A stretch of 52,234 nt of DNA from Microvirga guangxiensis (GCF_900102135.1 NZ_FMVJ01000019.1:1-52234); one strand, 5' to 3'; positions 17,937-26,945 are shown, numbered from the stretch's first letter. Numbers and translations: made by a program. The notes: generated by a model from the letters alone, not told the origin.

Positions 17937-18379
17937 CGCGTGATCTCCCAAAGGTTCTTGCGTCCGCCGACCGTACCGACCTGGCGGACGCGATTGCGCT
18001 TCACCAGGGAGCTGAGGCCAGCCGAAATGTGGGTCACGAACCGCGGAAGAGCCGGATCATCGGCTGCCACTCCGTGTCTCGACGCAATCCGGCTGGTGCA
18101 TTCAGCAGAAGAAAGCGGTTCGCCAGCCTCACGGAGAACCTCGAGGATAGCCGCCGACTTGTTGAGCTTCACCAGAGCAGCCGGAAGCGGAGCCTCTTGT
18201 CTGGAGAGCTTTTGATTTGCCTTTGCTACTGGTGAAGCCTTGTGCACTGGGTCGTAGATCGCGATCACCTGATCAATGGCAGCGACTTGCTTCTTGATCG
18301 TCTCGATCCTGTGAGCCAACTGCTCCATATCACCAATCAACTCAGTGCGCTTCCGCTTCAGTTCCTCTGCGATACCCAC
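17933..18379 (-). CDS. Coiled-coil/winged-helix protein, likely IS1595 passenger, 148 aa
   Basis: GTG start with GGAGCGGG upstream. An N-terminal coiled coil (about 1-45; ELKRKRTELIGDMEQLAHRI) is followed by a linker and a C-terminal winged-helix-like domain (about 72-148; KSAAILEVLREAGEPLSS, FVTHISAGLSSLVKRNRVRQ, GGRKNLWEITR). No enzymatic motif. The tail-to-tail contact with the transposase (both stops within CTAA) and the absence of a spacer make it a passenger or regulator of the element. DNA binding is inferred from fold only. Confidence 0.75.
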   Translation of the reverse strand: MGIAEELKRKRTELIGDMEQLAHRIETIKKQVAAIDQVIAIYDPVHKASPVAKANQKLSRQEAPLPAALVKLNKSAAILEVLREAGEPLSSAECTSRIASRHGVAADDPALPRFVTHISAGLSSLVKRNRVRQVGTVGGRKNLWEITR

Positions 18380-18431
18380 GTTTGCCCGCTCCAGAAATGG
18401 AGCCGGAAGCTAGCAGAAGGCTTGGTTCAAG

Positions 18432-18458
18432 TCTGGTGGCGTTTGCTACCGAATGCCG
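18432..18458 (-). repeat. Dispersed repeat A, copy 4 (inverted)
   Basis: On the minus strand CGGCATTCGGTAGCAAACG followed by CCACCAGA. It lies 53 nt before the GTG of the passenger-like gene. Confidence 0.6.
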
Positions 18459-18561
18459 TAAATTTGCTCTATACGGTTGACGCAGAACGTTGACACTAGA
18501 GCGATGGTAGAGGGATAGCCTGTGGCTACTGCCCTGATCAATCAAACAGTCTGAGTTCCGA

Positions 18562-18888
18562 CTATTGCCCTTCAACTATCCGAAGATCCATCTCATCGAT
18601 CATCTCTGCGCGACGAGCTTCAGAGGCTCGGATCTTTCTAGTGATCTCCTCAAGACTGCTGCGGCTCGATCCGTAGAAAACGGCTCCCGCCAATAAGGCA
18701 GCAATTCCAACGACTAGAAGGGTTGCATCGAACTGGATCAGTCCCAAGAGTGCCACCGCGAATAGAACGACACCTGCCCAAACTGCCATTTTCGCCACAA
18801 TCATGCTCTTTCGACACTGCTCGCCAGCATCGGACAAGGCATCAATTTCGGCTTCGAGATCGGCGATTTGCTGAGGGAAGTCGATCAT
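18562..18888 (-). CDS. Small two-helix membrane protein with coiled coils, 108 aa
   Basis: Starts MIDFPQQIADLEAEIDALSD. An N-terminal coiled coil is followed by two hydrophobic helices (about 34-75; AVWAGVVLFAVALLGLI and LLVVGIAALLAGAVFY) and a C-terminal charged helix (SLEEITRKIRASEARRAEMI). Inner-membrane protein of unknown role; similar proteins are common in Methylobacteriaceae and Bradyrhizobium (from memory). The internal ATG at 18888 is chosen because conserved-looking sequence starts there; the frame stays open upstream. Confidence 0.65.
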   Translation of the reverse strand: MIDFPQQIADLEAEIDALSDAGEQCRKSMIVAKMAVWAGVVLFAVALLGLIQFDATLLVVGIAALLAGAVFYGSSRSSLEEITRKIRASEARRAEMIDEMDLRIVEGQ

Positions 18889-19086
18889 CCAAATCCCGCT
18901 TAAAGCAAGTGTGCTATCCGTTACATGATGTAACAACAATTCTGATCGATTGGAAGGGTGCAGAGCAGCGGCATCCCCCAATAGCCGCTCTTTGAGGACG
19001 CATCCTGTTCTCCCTTATGTCCGTTGCACTCTATCTACAAACCGATAACCTCTTGCAAAGAATGGGACACCGAACAGGAGGCTGAG

Positions 19087-20226
19087 ATGAGGACCTTCGA
19101 TACCATCGTGATCGGCGTCGGTGGCATGGGTTCTGCAACCCTTTGGCAACTGGCTCGCCCCCGCCAGAAGGTATTGGGCATCGAACGGTTCGATCTTGGC
19201 CACGGCATGGGTTCGTCACATGGGATTAACCGGATCATCCGTCTCGCTTACTTTGAACATCCTAACTACGTTCCACTCCTCGTCCGCGCCTATGAGCTAT
19301 GGCGCGAGGCTGAACAGCTTACGAAGGAGCAGCTTCTCTTCATCACGGGTGGCATTGATGCAGGCACGGAAGATAGTCGGATCGTGCAGGGTGCGTTGAC
19401 CGCCTGCCGGGAGCACAACCTGTCCCATGAAGTACTGACGGCACGTGAAACAACGCAGCGCTTCCCTGGCTACAAGCTCCCAGACAGTTACGCCGTCATA
19501 TATCAACCAGATGCGGGATTTGTGGCATCCGAACGTGCCATCTTGGCACACGCGTCCCTCGCCGTATCTGCCGGAGCTGAGATCCATGGGCGTGAGAAAG
19601 TAGTCGCTATTGAGCCTGTTAACGGGCGGGTCGTGGTCGTTACGGACCAGGGCCGATACGAGGCCGGGAAGGTTGTGGTTTCAGCGGGAAGTTGGATCTC
19701 CGATCTGATTCCGGCGCTCAGGACCAACGCGGTGCCAGAAAGACAGGTTCTGGGATGGTTCCTGCCGCAGAGCCCTGACCTCTTCAAGCCAGAGGTTTTC
19801 CCAGTTTCGAACATCTTGTCTCAGGTGGGCCATTTCTACCAGTTTCCGATGTGGGGGATTCCTGGCTTCAAGATCGGGCTCTATCACCATTTTAATGAAA
19901 AGGGGCATGCCGACCAACTCTCCCGCGAGCCGACACCAGCCGACGAAGAGGCTCTTCGCAAGGGCATCAAGCACATGTTCCCGGATGCCGATGGTCCAAC
20001 CTTGCGGCTGGCCGCTTGCTTATTCACTAATACGCCAGACGAACACTTTGTGATCGACACTCTTCCAGGGACACCAGAGATCGTAGTTGCATCCCCTTGT
20101 TCAGGACATGGCTTCAAGTTCGCCAGCGTGATCGGAGAGGTCCTTGCCGATCTTGTCACTTTAGGAAAAAGCAAACTCGACCTCTCTCTGTTCGGTATGA
20201 ATCGGTTTGAGGCTCCAACTGGGTGA
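19087..20226 (+). CDS. Monomeric sarcosine/N-methyltryptophan oxidase family FAD enzyme, 379 aa
   Basis: FAD-dependent amine oxidase that demethylates N-methyl amino acids, giving formaldehyde, the amino acid and H2O2. Seen: a Rossmann FAD motif at the N-terminus (VIGVGGMGSATLWQLA), SSHGINRIIRLAY, GFVASERAILAHA, and CLFTNTPDEHFVID with the Cys that covalently anchors FAD in this family. It ends with SGHGFKFASVIGEVLADL. Length is right for MSOX/SolA. AGGAGG lies 6 nt before ATG 19087, so upstream starts are rejected. Which N-methyl amino acid it uses cannot be told. No operon partner. Confidence 0.92.
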   Translation: MRTFDTIVIGVGGMGSATLWQLARPRQKVLGIERFDLGHGMGSSHGINRIIRLAYFEHPNYVPLLVRAYELWREAEQLTKEQLLFITGGIDAGTEDSRIVQGALTACREHNLSHEVLTARETTQRFPGYKLPDSYAVIYQPDAGFVASERAILAHASLAVSAGAEIHGREKVVAIEPVNGRVVVVTDQGRYEAGKVVVSAGSWISDLIPALRTNAVPERQVLGWFLPQSPDLFKPEVFPVSNILSQVGHFYQFPMWGIPGFKIGLYHHFNEKGHADQLSREPTPADEEALRKGIKHMFPDADGPTLRLAACLFTNTPDEHFVIDTLPGTPEIVVASPCSGHGFKFASVIGEVLADLVTLGKSKLDLSLFGMNRFEAPTG

Positions 20227-20812
20227 TCAGAGTAAAATGCGACAATCGGCCGATCGCCGGTAAGCAAGTTAACTCAATGCACGCGATCCACCTGCCTTAT
20301 TGCTGATCGTGAAGTGGTCGAGATCGTCATTTGCGTACCCGCTATTTTCACGCCGACGAGCGCAAGCAATCTAACTTATGTCTGATTGCGACCAAGCTAA
20401 ATCTCATTGGTGGAACGCTTCGATATATTCGCTGTCTGAGGTTTTGAGGGGATTTCCGCCCATTCGCCTGTTAGATCGAATTCCGCGGGAAGGACGTTAT
20501 GGGATTCAGGAAGAGTAGGTCCGACGCTAGACCCGTCACGTCAGGGCTATAGTCGCAGCTATTTGAGTATATGCCGAACCCGACCGGAAGTAGGCTATCA
20601 TCGTGGATGAGTGGATATCCCTTGCGGCTCCGCTTCAAGTTTTCTCGAAGCAGGAAACACTTAGCGCGAAGCCACCCCACCAATGAAGGCTCTGGGCAAC
20701 GCCGTCCCCAGAGCCTTCTGCGCTCTAGCTCGTTTGCTCGCTGGAATGGGATATGTCGCACCTCGAAAGAGTTGATCACCGTCAACTCGCCTCGGTTATC
20801 ATTTATATAGAT
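20227..20812. other. Spacer before tRNA-Cys
   Basis: AT-richer sequence with no supported gene. A minus-strand frame here runs across the tRNA and is rejected. Confidence 0.45.
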
Positions 20813-20887
20813 GGCCTCGTGGCGGAGACGGCGACGCACAGGAGTGCAAATCCTGGGACCCTGGTTCAAGTCCAGGCGAGGCCTCCA
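20813..20887 (+). tRNA. tRNA-Cys (anticodon GCA)
   Basis: Complete cloverleaf of 75 nt. Acceptor stem GGCCTCG/CGAGGCC, D stem GCG/CGC, anticodon stem CAGGA/TCCTG around loop GTGCAAA (U33, anticodon GCA), 4-nt variable region GGAC, T stem CCTGG/CCAGG with loop TTCAAGT, discriminator T (expected for tRNA-Cys) and an encoded CCA. The G at position 32 is unusual. It sits alone in accessory DNA, so it may be an extra copy. Confidence 0.9.
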
Positions 20888-20981
20888 CTTCCCTTCCTAG
20901 ACACGATCTTGGGTCGCTAGTGAGATGGTACGACCGTTTCTCCACGATTGAGGTAATTGTCCGTGAGTTTCCGATCTGACG

Positions 20982-21182
20982 TTATGGAGCGATCTCTTGG
21001 ATACTCTCCTGGACCCAGGGATGGCCCCACAGATGGCTTATGATCAGCGCAAGTAGGATTGCGTTGAGAACAGAAAGCAGGGCGAGGATAAGACGAGTTC
21101 GCTTTTTGTGTTGGACGAGGCGGCTTTCGGCCTGTTGAGCCTTACGGACTGGATCGCCCCGTTCGGACTTATGATGATGCAC
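20982..21182 (-). CDS. Small single-pass membrane protein, 66 aa
   Basis: Basic N-terminus with MHHHKSERGDP and VQHKKRTRL, then one hydrophobic helix (about 31-50; LILALLSVLNAILLALIISH) and a short tail. AGGAG lies 11 nt before the ATG, longer than ideal. It reads like a type II single-pass protein. No known family. Confidence 0.45.
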   Translation of the reverse strand: MHHHKSERGDPVRKAQQAESRLVQHKKRTRLILALLSVLNAILLALIISHLWGHPWVQESIQEIAP

Positions 21183-21550
21183 AGTTTTTCTCCTGGACCG
21201 AATAATCTAGGAGTTCGCTAACGAGGAAAATTAGTCCAGATAGACTATGAGTTGCCCCTCAGACATACAATATAACAGCCAAGGTGAACCTATATCCTTT
21301 TAACGGGATCAAACCACTTTACAGTCCCCGTAATCGGTGGAGGTCCTTTCTCCGGTCGGGCAGCACCTAGCCTATGGGATTTGTCGTACCGCTTGGAAGC
21401 TTAAGCAAACATACGAACTTGGATCTTGCCGAAAGTTGAACTAAAGATCGCCTATTCACCCTTATTGCTTTCATGATGACGGGCAATATTGATGCCTTTC
21501 GGCACGCCTCGTCTCAGAGAGCGATCTTCAATTATCCTAGGAAATGATCA
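21183..21550. other. Spacer upstream of the zinc-ribbon protein
   Basis: AT-rich; no supported gene or repeat. Confidence 0.4.
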
Positions 21551-22711
21551 GTGCCCGGCATTGCACGTCAGTTCGAGCCTTATATCACCCGTAGCGGTGG
21601 AGCGCCCTCACAATATCGGTTTCGGATTCAGTGTTCCCAGTGTCAGCAAACAGACACCTACGAAGCGAACAAGTATACGAATGATACTGTCCTCAAAGGC
21701 TACTTCAAACAGCGTGGATGGTTGCTGGGACGTGACCGCTCCTATGATCTGTGCTCAGCATGCTTGGCAAAACCGCGCAGCTCTCAAGCCCCACTGAGGA
21801 CGGCAGAGGTTCGCCGCGCTGGTCCTGAAACACGGGGGCAGCGGCAAGATCAGCCCGTGACGGCGGATAAGCGCCGCCGGGATACAGCAGACATTCTGGC
21901 TCGGCACCTCGGCGACCCCAAGGCGCTTGCGGCGGAGGTCTTTCGCCCTAAAGAGGCGCAGCAATCTCACCGCTCTGCCGCTGATACACCGCGCCAGCCA
22001 GCACCAGGTCCTATCCTCCCGCTGAATGTAGAGCAGACCCTCACCGGGATGGCTGCGGATCTAAAGGCTCTTCGAGCTACTATGGAACTTATGGCCGAGC
22101 AGGTGAGCAAATTGGTTGCCCTTAGCGGTCAGCACATCGAAGCCACCGTGCGTTTGGCACCACTGATAGTTCAATCGGCAGATGAAATCACCAGCCGTGT
22201 GCAAGAGGCTGTCAACGCTGTCGGACCGTCTCCGATTTCTCTCCTACAATCGACCGAACATGTCCGTACCAAAGGGCGGCTGACACCACTGTCTTCCCAA
22301 GAATCCACTCAGACACTCACCGCGGTAACGGAGTCGGACAGCGAAGCCGGCGCGACAGAACCATCGAGGCAGAGCACACGCCCTAAGAGCGAAAAGCAGG
22401 CTCGCGGGTCTATTGTGGTGAAGTCCATCCCAGACGCCAAGCGTTCCGATCGTTTTTATACCTCCATCCGCCTACCGCGAGCATTGTGGGACCGCGTTGG
22501 CTTTCGACCAGAAGACCGCTTGTTGCTGGAGTGGAATGGCAAGACTTTGAACATTGAGCGTGCCGTCGAGGGAGGCGTAAAACCCAAATCGATCGGAGAG
22601 GCTAGTGTTATCCTACAGTCGTGGAAGCTCGGCAACCTGAACCTAGACAACTCGAAAGTGACTGCGGCCGACGCTGCACTGCGCTTGAGGGCGGGGCCGA
22701 AGAGGCCCTAA
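21551..22711 (+). CDS. Zinc-ribbon protein with AbrB-like C-terminus, 386 aa
   Basis: I do not recognise a named family. The N-terminus (about 20-75) holds two CxxC pairs, CSQC and CSAC, about 40 residues apart, as in a zinc ribbon. The middle (about 75-290) is polar and low in complexity, with one helical segment (TGMAADLKALRATMELMAEQ). The C-terminus (about 300-375) reads RFYTSIRLPRALWDRVGF, EDRLLLEWNGKTLNIERA, like the swapped-hairpin AbrB DNA-binding fold. It is plausibly a DNA-binding protein. GTG start with TAGGAAA upstream. It points away from the ExoVII-like cluster, 1.1 kb to its right. Confidence 0.6.
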   Translation: MPGIARQFEPYITRSGGAPSQYRFRIQCSQCQQTDTYEANKYTNDTVLKGYFKQRGWLLGRDRSYDLCSACLAKPRSSQAPLRTAEVRRAGPETRGQRQDQPVTADKRRRDTADILARHLGDPKALAAEVFRPKEAQQSHRSAADTPRQPAPGPILPLNVEQTLTGMAADLKALRATMELMAEQVSKLVALSGQHIEATVRLAPLIVQSADEITSRVQEAVNAVGPSPISLLQSTEHVRTKGRLTPLSSQESTQTLTAVTESDSEAGATEPSRQSTRPKSEKQARGSIVVKSIPDAKRSDRFYTSIRLPRALWDRVGFRPEDRLLLEWNGKTLNIERAVEGGVKPKSIGEASVILQSWKLGNLNLDNSKVTAADAALRLRAGPKRP

Positions 22712-23838
22712 GCACAATGAAGAGATAGCTTACTACTTCTGCCCTAAGCAGACTATCAATAGGTCACAGCGATCTAGTTTAAATGAGATTAGACGTTTCC
22801 TCGGGAAACTTCCACGCTCACCCAAACAGATAACGACAGAACTCTGCACCGCACTTGTGGCAATCAGATCATCGAGCCAACACGGTGCTGCCTTAAGAAG
22901 CCAGATGAGCTGCGCGTTAGTCTCGATGGTCTTGTCAGTGTGAGGAGCATTAAAGGCAACATGTAAGCCATGCAACAAATGCAGCCCATTCATGAAACGT
23001 GCTGCATTGCAATGAGATGCCATGCGGCCGATATCAGCATCGGCTGATTTCAACGCGGCAGCGCTTTTCTTCCTCCCGGCACTGCCGTGTCAGCCGTTCC
23101 CTCTGGAAGGTTTTGACTTTATCTGTCGGACCTCGACTTTATGCCGGGCCTTTGGCCCGGCTTTTTTTCTTTTCCGGTCGTTAGTGGCCTTTTAGCGAGA
23201 AGCTCAAGACTACGCATTTCGACTTTAGTTTGGGCTAGACTCAAGGCTGTTAACTTGTTGCTCGCACAGTGCTTGAGAGTCTCACCGCGTCAATTCTTGC
23301 GGCGGGCCATCTGGCGGAAGCTCGCTATCCCTTCCAGACTAGAATCGCTCGACGTACTCTTCCGCATTTCTCTGCTGCTTCAATCACGGCAATAATAATC
23401 CTACTATCTATGACACGGTGCGGGTCCCGCACGAAAGCACAGGAGAGCTGAGATGATCCTGCGTCAGTCGACAACGTACCGCGACTATTAGGTTGTGAAA
23501 GACCTCTTCGGGAACTTACAGACAGCGATCTGTCTGAGCCCCCAAAAGCCGGCAAACACTCTTCCTGAAGCTACTCAGGTGCCCCATACAGTCTTCCTGT
23601 CAAAGAGGCATTTGCAGGTAGGGCAGCGCGGTGTCAAACGTTGCTACCAATGTGGTTTAGGAGCGTTTCGAATGACCGCAGTCCCAGCCGTAGCACCGTA
23701 GCCAGATCATTCAGCGTCGACGGTCGCGGCAGCTGGCTTCAATCAGATGCCGCACCCACCATTCCACCTCTTGCTATTCCCCATAGAGTTCTTCCGCGAG
23801 CACGTCCAAAGTGGATTCTGGACATGCTCGCTTTTCGG
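22712..23838. other. 1.1-kb region without a convincing gene; possible small RNA
   Basis: A minus-strand frame from ATG 23023 to 22733 (MASHCNAARFMNGLHLLHGL and onward, 96 aa) is open but has no RBS, and I give it little weight. A textbook plus-strand terminator at 23143-23168 has no gene ending near it, suggesting a short untranslated transcript just upstream. From 23170 to 23838 nothing is recognised. Confidence 0.35.
23143..23168 (+). terminator. Strong intrinsic terminator
   Basis: GCCGGGCC, TTT, GGCCCGGC, followed by TTTTTTTCTTTT. The 8-bp perfect stem with a long T-run is the clearest terminator in the window. The nearest plus-strand stop is 430 bp upstream. Confidence 0.85.
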
Positions 23839-24090
23839 TCACGCCTTCATCGGAAGTCTATCCGTTGAAAAACTGCGGCCGACCTGAGCGTTCAGTTCAG
23901 CCCGGACTGCATCCAGCCGACTGCGGCAGATCTCGTACGACTCCAATGCTCTACGGGTATCCTCCAGTAGAGCGTCGACATCAGCCGGTCCGCCGCTCCG
24001 CAGCCGGTCGGCGATCGCTTGGAGAATGCCAAAGTGTTTGGCGTACAATCCCGTTGTCGCAGACGAACTGCTCTCGGCGTTATACATCAT
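23839..24090 (-). CDS. xseB: Exonuclease VII small-subunit-like protein, 83 aa
   Basis: Helical protein matching the XseB pattern: HFGILQAIADRLRSGGPADV, then LLEDTRRALESYEICRSRL and DAVRAELNAQVG. XseB wraps XseA to form the multi-subunit nuclease that digests single-stranded DNA from both ends. AGGAGGA lies 7 nt before the ATG. It lies 17 nt after the XseA-like gene on the same strand, which supports the assignment for such a short protein. It carries an N-terminal Ser-rich extension. Confidence 0.65.
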   Translation of the reverse strand: MMYNAESSSSATTGLYAKHFGILQAIADRLRSGGPADVDALLEDTRRALESYEICRSRLDAVRAELNAQVGRSFSTDRLPMKA

Positions 24091-24107
24091 TGTTCTTTCC
24101 TCCTAGG

Positions 24108-25619
24108 CTATGAATTAGGTGCGGTAGCGTCATCGCGGCGGACGTGCACGGATCCGCCCGCGATCATTAAGGTGACAGCAGAGCTGAGTTGCGAGAGATG
24201 GCGGATTGGGCAGCAGTTCTGGTCGAGGGCGAGGGCAAAGCCACGTTCGAGGGTGCCTTCGATGCTGAAGGCGCGGATTTCTCGATGAAGACCCTGCAGG
24301 GTGAGATCTGCTTGTTCCAGCGCGTGCTTCAGAAGGCAGGTGATCTCGCACTTCATGCGTTCAAGCTCCCTGCCCTCCCGCTCCAAAGAAAGCTGGAACA
24401 GACCAATTGGACCAGCGTCCTGTCCAAACGAATGACAAAAGCCGTGCGAAACGCCGATCAACTCGCGGAAGAGTCGCTCCAGATCCTGCCGATTGGCGTC
24501 TAGCCTGCTTCGCAGAAAGACTCTGCAAGTGATCGCCGCCTGCTGACCTCCTTCGATCTGATGTTCCTGCTCCTGGAGGCAGGTTGCGCCACTGCGAAGA
24601 AGCTGCTCTCTCAAGCTCTTCAGATGCTGCGCCTGTTGGCTCAGGCAGTTGTCTACGACCTTGCGGATTACCCGGTAGTCGATCATCACCTGCTCCGCCC
24701 GGCTTCGGATCAGATCAAGCACCAGACCGATGGCTTTGCTCGGAGTATCAGCTGACCGCCAAGCGATTTCATCGAGCAGGGTGTGATCTGTGGCATGACC
24801 CAGGCCGGTGATAACCGGCACCGGGAAAGTGCAGATCAATCGGGCAACATCCTCGAAGACGAGAGAAGCCAACCCTACCGAGTGTCCACCACCTCGCACC
24901 ACCAGGAGCACATCAAGCCCCTCCCCTAGGGCAACATCCCTTGCCTGTTTCAGTGCGGCACATAGCGAGTGTCGCGTTCTGGAGCCCTCGAAGCTGGCCG
25001 GGAATGACACCGAAGTGGCGATGCCTGTCCGCTCCATACGCTCAAGCTCACATCGAACGTCGGCATAGCCGGCCGACCGCTCGGGATGAATGATGCCAAT
25101 GCGCAGGATATCGATTGGTTCGGGCAACTGACGCTGACGGCAGAAGACCCCGTCTTCAATCAAACGCAGGCGAGTCTCTTCTCGCACTTGGTCCAGGATT
25201 CCCAGGGCGGGGACTGGCTCTAGGTCTGAGATCGCGGCCTGGAGGTGGCGGCTCGGGTGGAACGTGGGCCTTATCCTGACCCAGGCGTTGCTGCCCCTCA
25301 CGGCGGTAACCTCCAATGGCTCACCAGTTGCAGCGACTAACTGCTCGGCCACCGCGGACGGTAGGTAGCCCCGTAGCTGTGCACTGGTGGAGAAGTTCTG
25401 GGAATCTGGTTCAATCAAGTCCAGGGTATAGCCTGAACTAGCCTGGGCAACAGAGAGGATGGTTGCTTCGACCCACACCTCATCCGGTAGGGCAGCGCGA
25501 ATGGCTTCGCGAGCCTCCGTTGTAAATTGCCTGAGGCCCCACCGAGGGATTGGGCGAGCCTCACCCGCCGATTGCTCTGTGCCTGACGAGGGCAGCTGGC
25601 CGCGTTCATGCACGAACAT
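24108..25619 (-). CDS. xseA: Divergent exonuclease VII large-subunit-like protein, 503 aa
   Basis: The family signature is present: LDVLLVVRGGGHS (about 236-247), PVPVITGLGHATDHT (about 266-280, where the usual form is GHETD), WRSADTPSKA, then a long coiled coil and a C-terminal ERGFALAL strand region. The N-terminal OB-like domain (about 30-135, ending FHPSRHLQAAI) is recognisable but diverged. ExoVII digests single-stranded DNA without needing divalent metal. The ATG at 25619 is chosen for the GGAG 8 nt upstream; a TTG at 25721 would add 34 residues. As it differs from housekeeping XseA it is probably an accessory paralogue, in a tandem with xseB and the unknown gene upstream. Confidence 0.75.
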   Translation of the reverse strand: MFVHERGQLPSSGTEQSAGEARPIPRWGLRQFTTEAREAIRAALPDEVWVEATILSVAQASSGYTLDLIEPDSQNFSTSAQLRGYLPSAVAEQLVAATGEPLEVTAVRGSNAWVRIRPTFHPSRHLQAAISDLEPVPALGILDQVREETRLRLIEDGVFCRQRQLPEPIDILRIGIIHPERSAGYADVRCELERMERTGIATSVSFPASFEGSRTRHSLCAALKQARDVALGEGLDVLLVVRGGGHSVGLASLVFEDVARLICTFPVPVITGLGHATDHTLLDEIAWRSADTPSKAIGLVLDLIRSRAEQVMIDYRVIRKVVDNCLSQQAQHLKSLREQLLRSGATCLQEQEHQIEGGQQAAITCRVFLRSRLDANRQDLERLFRELIGVSHGFCHSFGQDAGPIGLFQLSLEREGRELERMKCEITCLLKHALEQADLTLQGLHREIRAFSIEGTLERGFALALDQNCCPIRHLSQLSSAVTLMIAGGSVHVRRDDATAPNS

Positions 25620-25777
25620 GCATGGAGCTCCTATCATTTGTCGGTGTTGAAGATTCCCTCTCCTGCCCTTTCGAGCATCAGAGCTATGGTCGCAGCTTTC
25701 TTCAGGGGATTTTTCGTTCAATCTTCGCCCGAGAGCTGGCTTACCTCTTTGTCTGATATCGCCTGCTCACAACGCGC

Positions 25778-26275
25778 TTAGATGTTTCTAGGTGTCTTCC
25801 ACGGAACGAATGAGATGTAGTTGAAGGTGACGAACAGCACAGTCAGTGACTTCTGCACGGCAATGCGCATCTCCTCCGGCTTGCTAGTGCTAACATCATA
25901 GATGAGTGAGCAAGCTTGGCCTGTGCGGTCTGCCTGGGTTTCAGCCCACATCAACTCGATGTCTAGGTGCCCGGGCGTATGCGTCACCACATAGCCGCCG
26001 ATCCGGTAGGACGCAGGGGCGTTGAGGGTGAACGTGGTCTGCTCCGTTTCCCCTTCTAGGTTGACATCACCGATACCAGCAGCATGACCTTTAGCTCCTG
26101 GTCCGCGTTTGCGGAGAGCGCCTGTGAAGGAGAACCGAGACCTAGGTGCTATTGGGATGAGGTCGATCAGCCGACAGGCGTCCTCTAACGAGAAGGTAGG
26201 TCCGTCTGCCACGAGACGGTCCAGGATAGCGTGCGCCTCCAACCGGGCGTTCAACTTGATATGATGTTTATTCAT
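25778..26275 (-). CDS. Hypothetical protein, 165 aa, upstream of the ExoVII pair
   Basis: Starts MNKHHIKLNARLEAHAILDR and contains GPTFSLEDACRLIDLIPIAP and a beta-rich middle (EQTTFTLNAPASYRIGGYVV, THTPGHLDIELMWAE). No signal peptide, membrane segment or known motif was recognised. It lies 158 nt before the XseA-like gene on the same strand and may head a three-gene operon, which would tie it to DNA processing; that is inference. No clear RBS. Confidence 0.55.
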   Translation of the reverse strand: MNKHHIKLNARLEAHAILDRLVADGPTFSLEDACRLIDLIPIAPRSRFSFTGALRKRGPGAKGHAAGIGDVNLEGETEQTTFTLNAPASYRIGGYVVTHTPGHLDIELMWAETQADRTGQACSLIYDVSTSKPEEMRIAVQKSLTVLFVTFNYISFVPWKTPRNI

Positions 26276-26525
26276 GATGATTGGGTGATTCAGTGATGTG
26301 GCCGCACCGTCACAGCGCGATGTGCAGCGTTGGTAACCAACGGATCCGACCTTCAGTTGCTGTGCTCAGGTCGGACTGTTCTTTTCAGGGGATTGTCTGT
26401 TTTATTCCCTCAGAAGAGGCACTCTTCTTTCAACTCTCACCCAGGTAGCGCGCGTACGGATCCCTCGCAAACCGTTCAATGACTCAATTCGGTCATTGCT
26501 TCTGGCCAACGCGGGAGTTTCAAAA

Positions 26526-26945
26526 ATTTGAAGGCCACTACTTCGACCGCATTATGATCCTGCAGTGCATGCCTTGATATCTGACGTGTGGCCTCGGCCC
26601 GCACGATTTCAAGGTAATGATGGCCAGGAGGAATATCTTAGTCGATCAAGTGACCATTCCTGGACGGGTCGTGCGTTACCCGTCTGAATTGCTCGCGCAG
26701 TTCGATCCAGCAAGCGAGCCGGCAGGCGACGATAGCACGCGCACGAAACGTGCATAGACGGAATTGGGCAGTGGGTTTACCTTTGCCGAGCTATCGACAG
26801 CAACGATGACGCGGTCGTGTTTTGATCCTACGAGTACCGCAGCCTCGGAGTCGCCAAGCGTATTCTAAATGTGCATCACTGGGCGAAGGATGCCAGCAGT
26901 CCGCAACTATCTTTCGTCGAGCAATTTAGGATCCTGGCTGTGTGA
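26526..26945 (+). pseudogene. IS6-family transposase fossil no. 2
   Basis: Pieces of the same IS6 group as fossil 1: FEGHYFDRIMILQCMP, a stop, then FKVMMARRNILVDQVTI, VVRYPSELLAQFD, and in another frame VYLCRAIDSNDDAVVF (first catalytic Asp), and a terminal PQLSFVEQFRILAV. The second Asp and the Glu region are missing, so there is an internal deletion. Inactive. Confidence 0.75.

Noticed and set aside
17151..17951. Minus-strand frame opposite the IS1595 transposase
   Set aside because: Shadow frame; the plus-strand DDE transposase explains the sequence.
16600..18480. Terminal inverted repeats for the IS1595-family element
   Set aside because: No matching ends could be found by eye; repeats A and B flank the unit but do not pair with each other as inverted repeats.
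20471..20869. Minus-strand frame of 132 codons
   Set aside because: Runs through the tRNA-Cys gene and shows no protein-like features.
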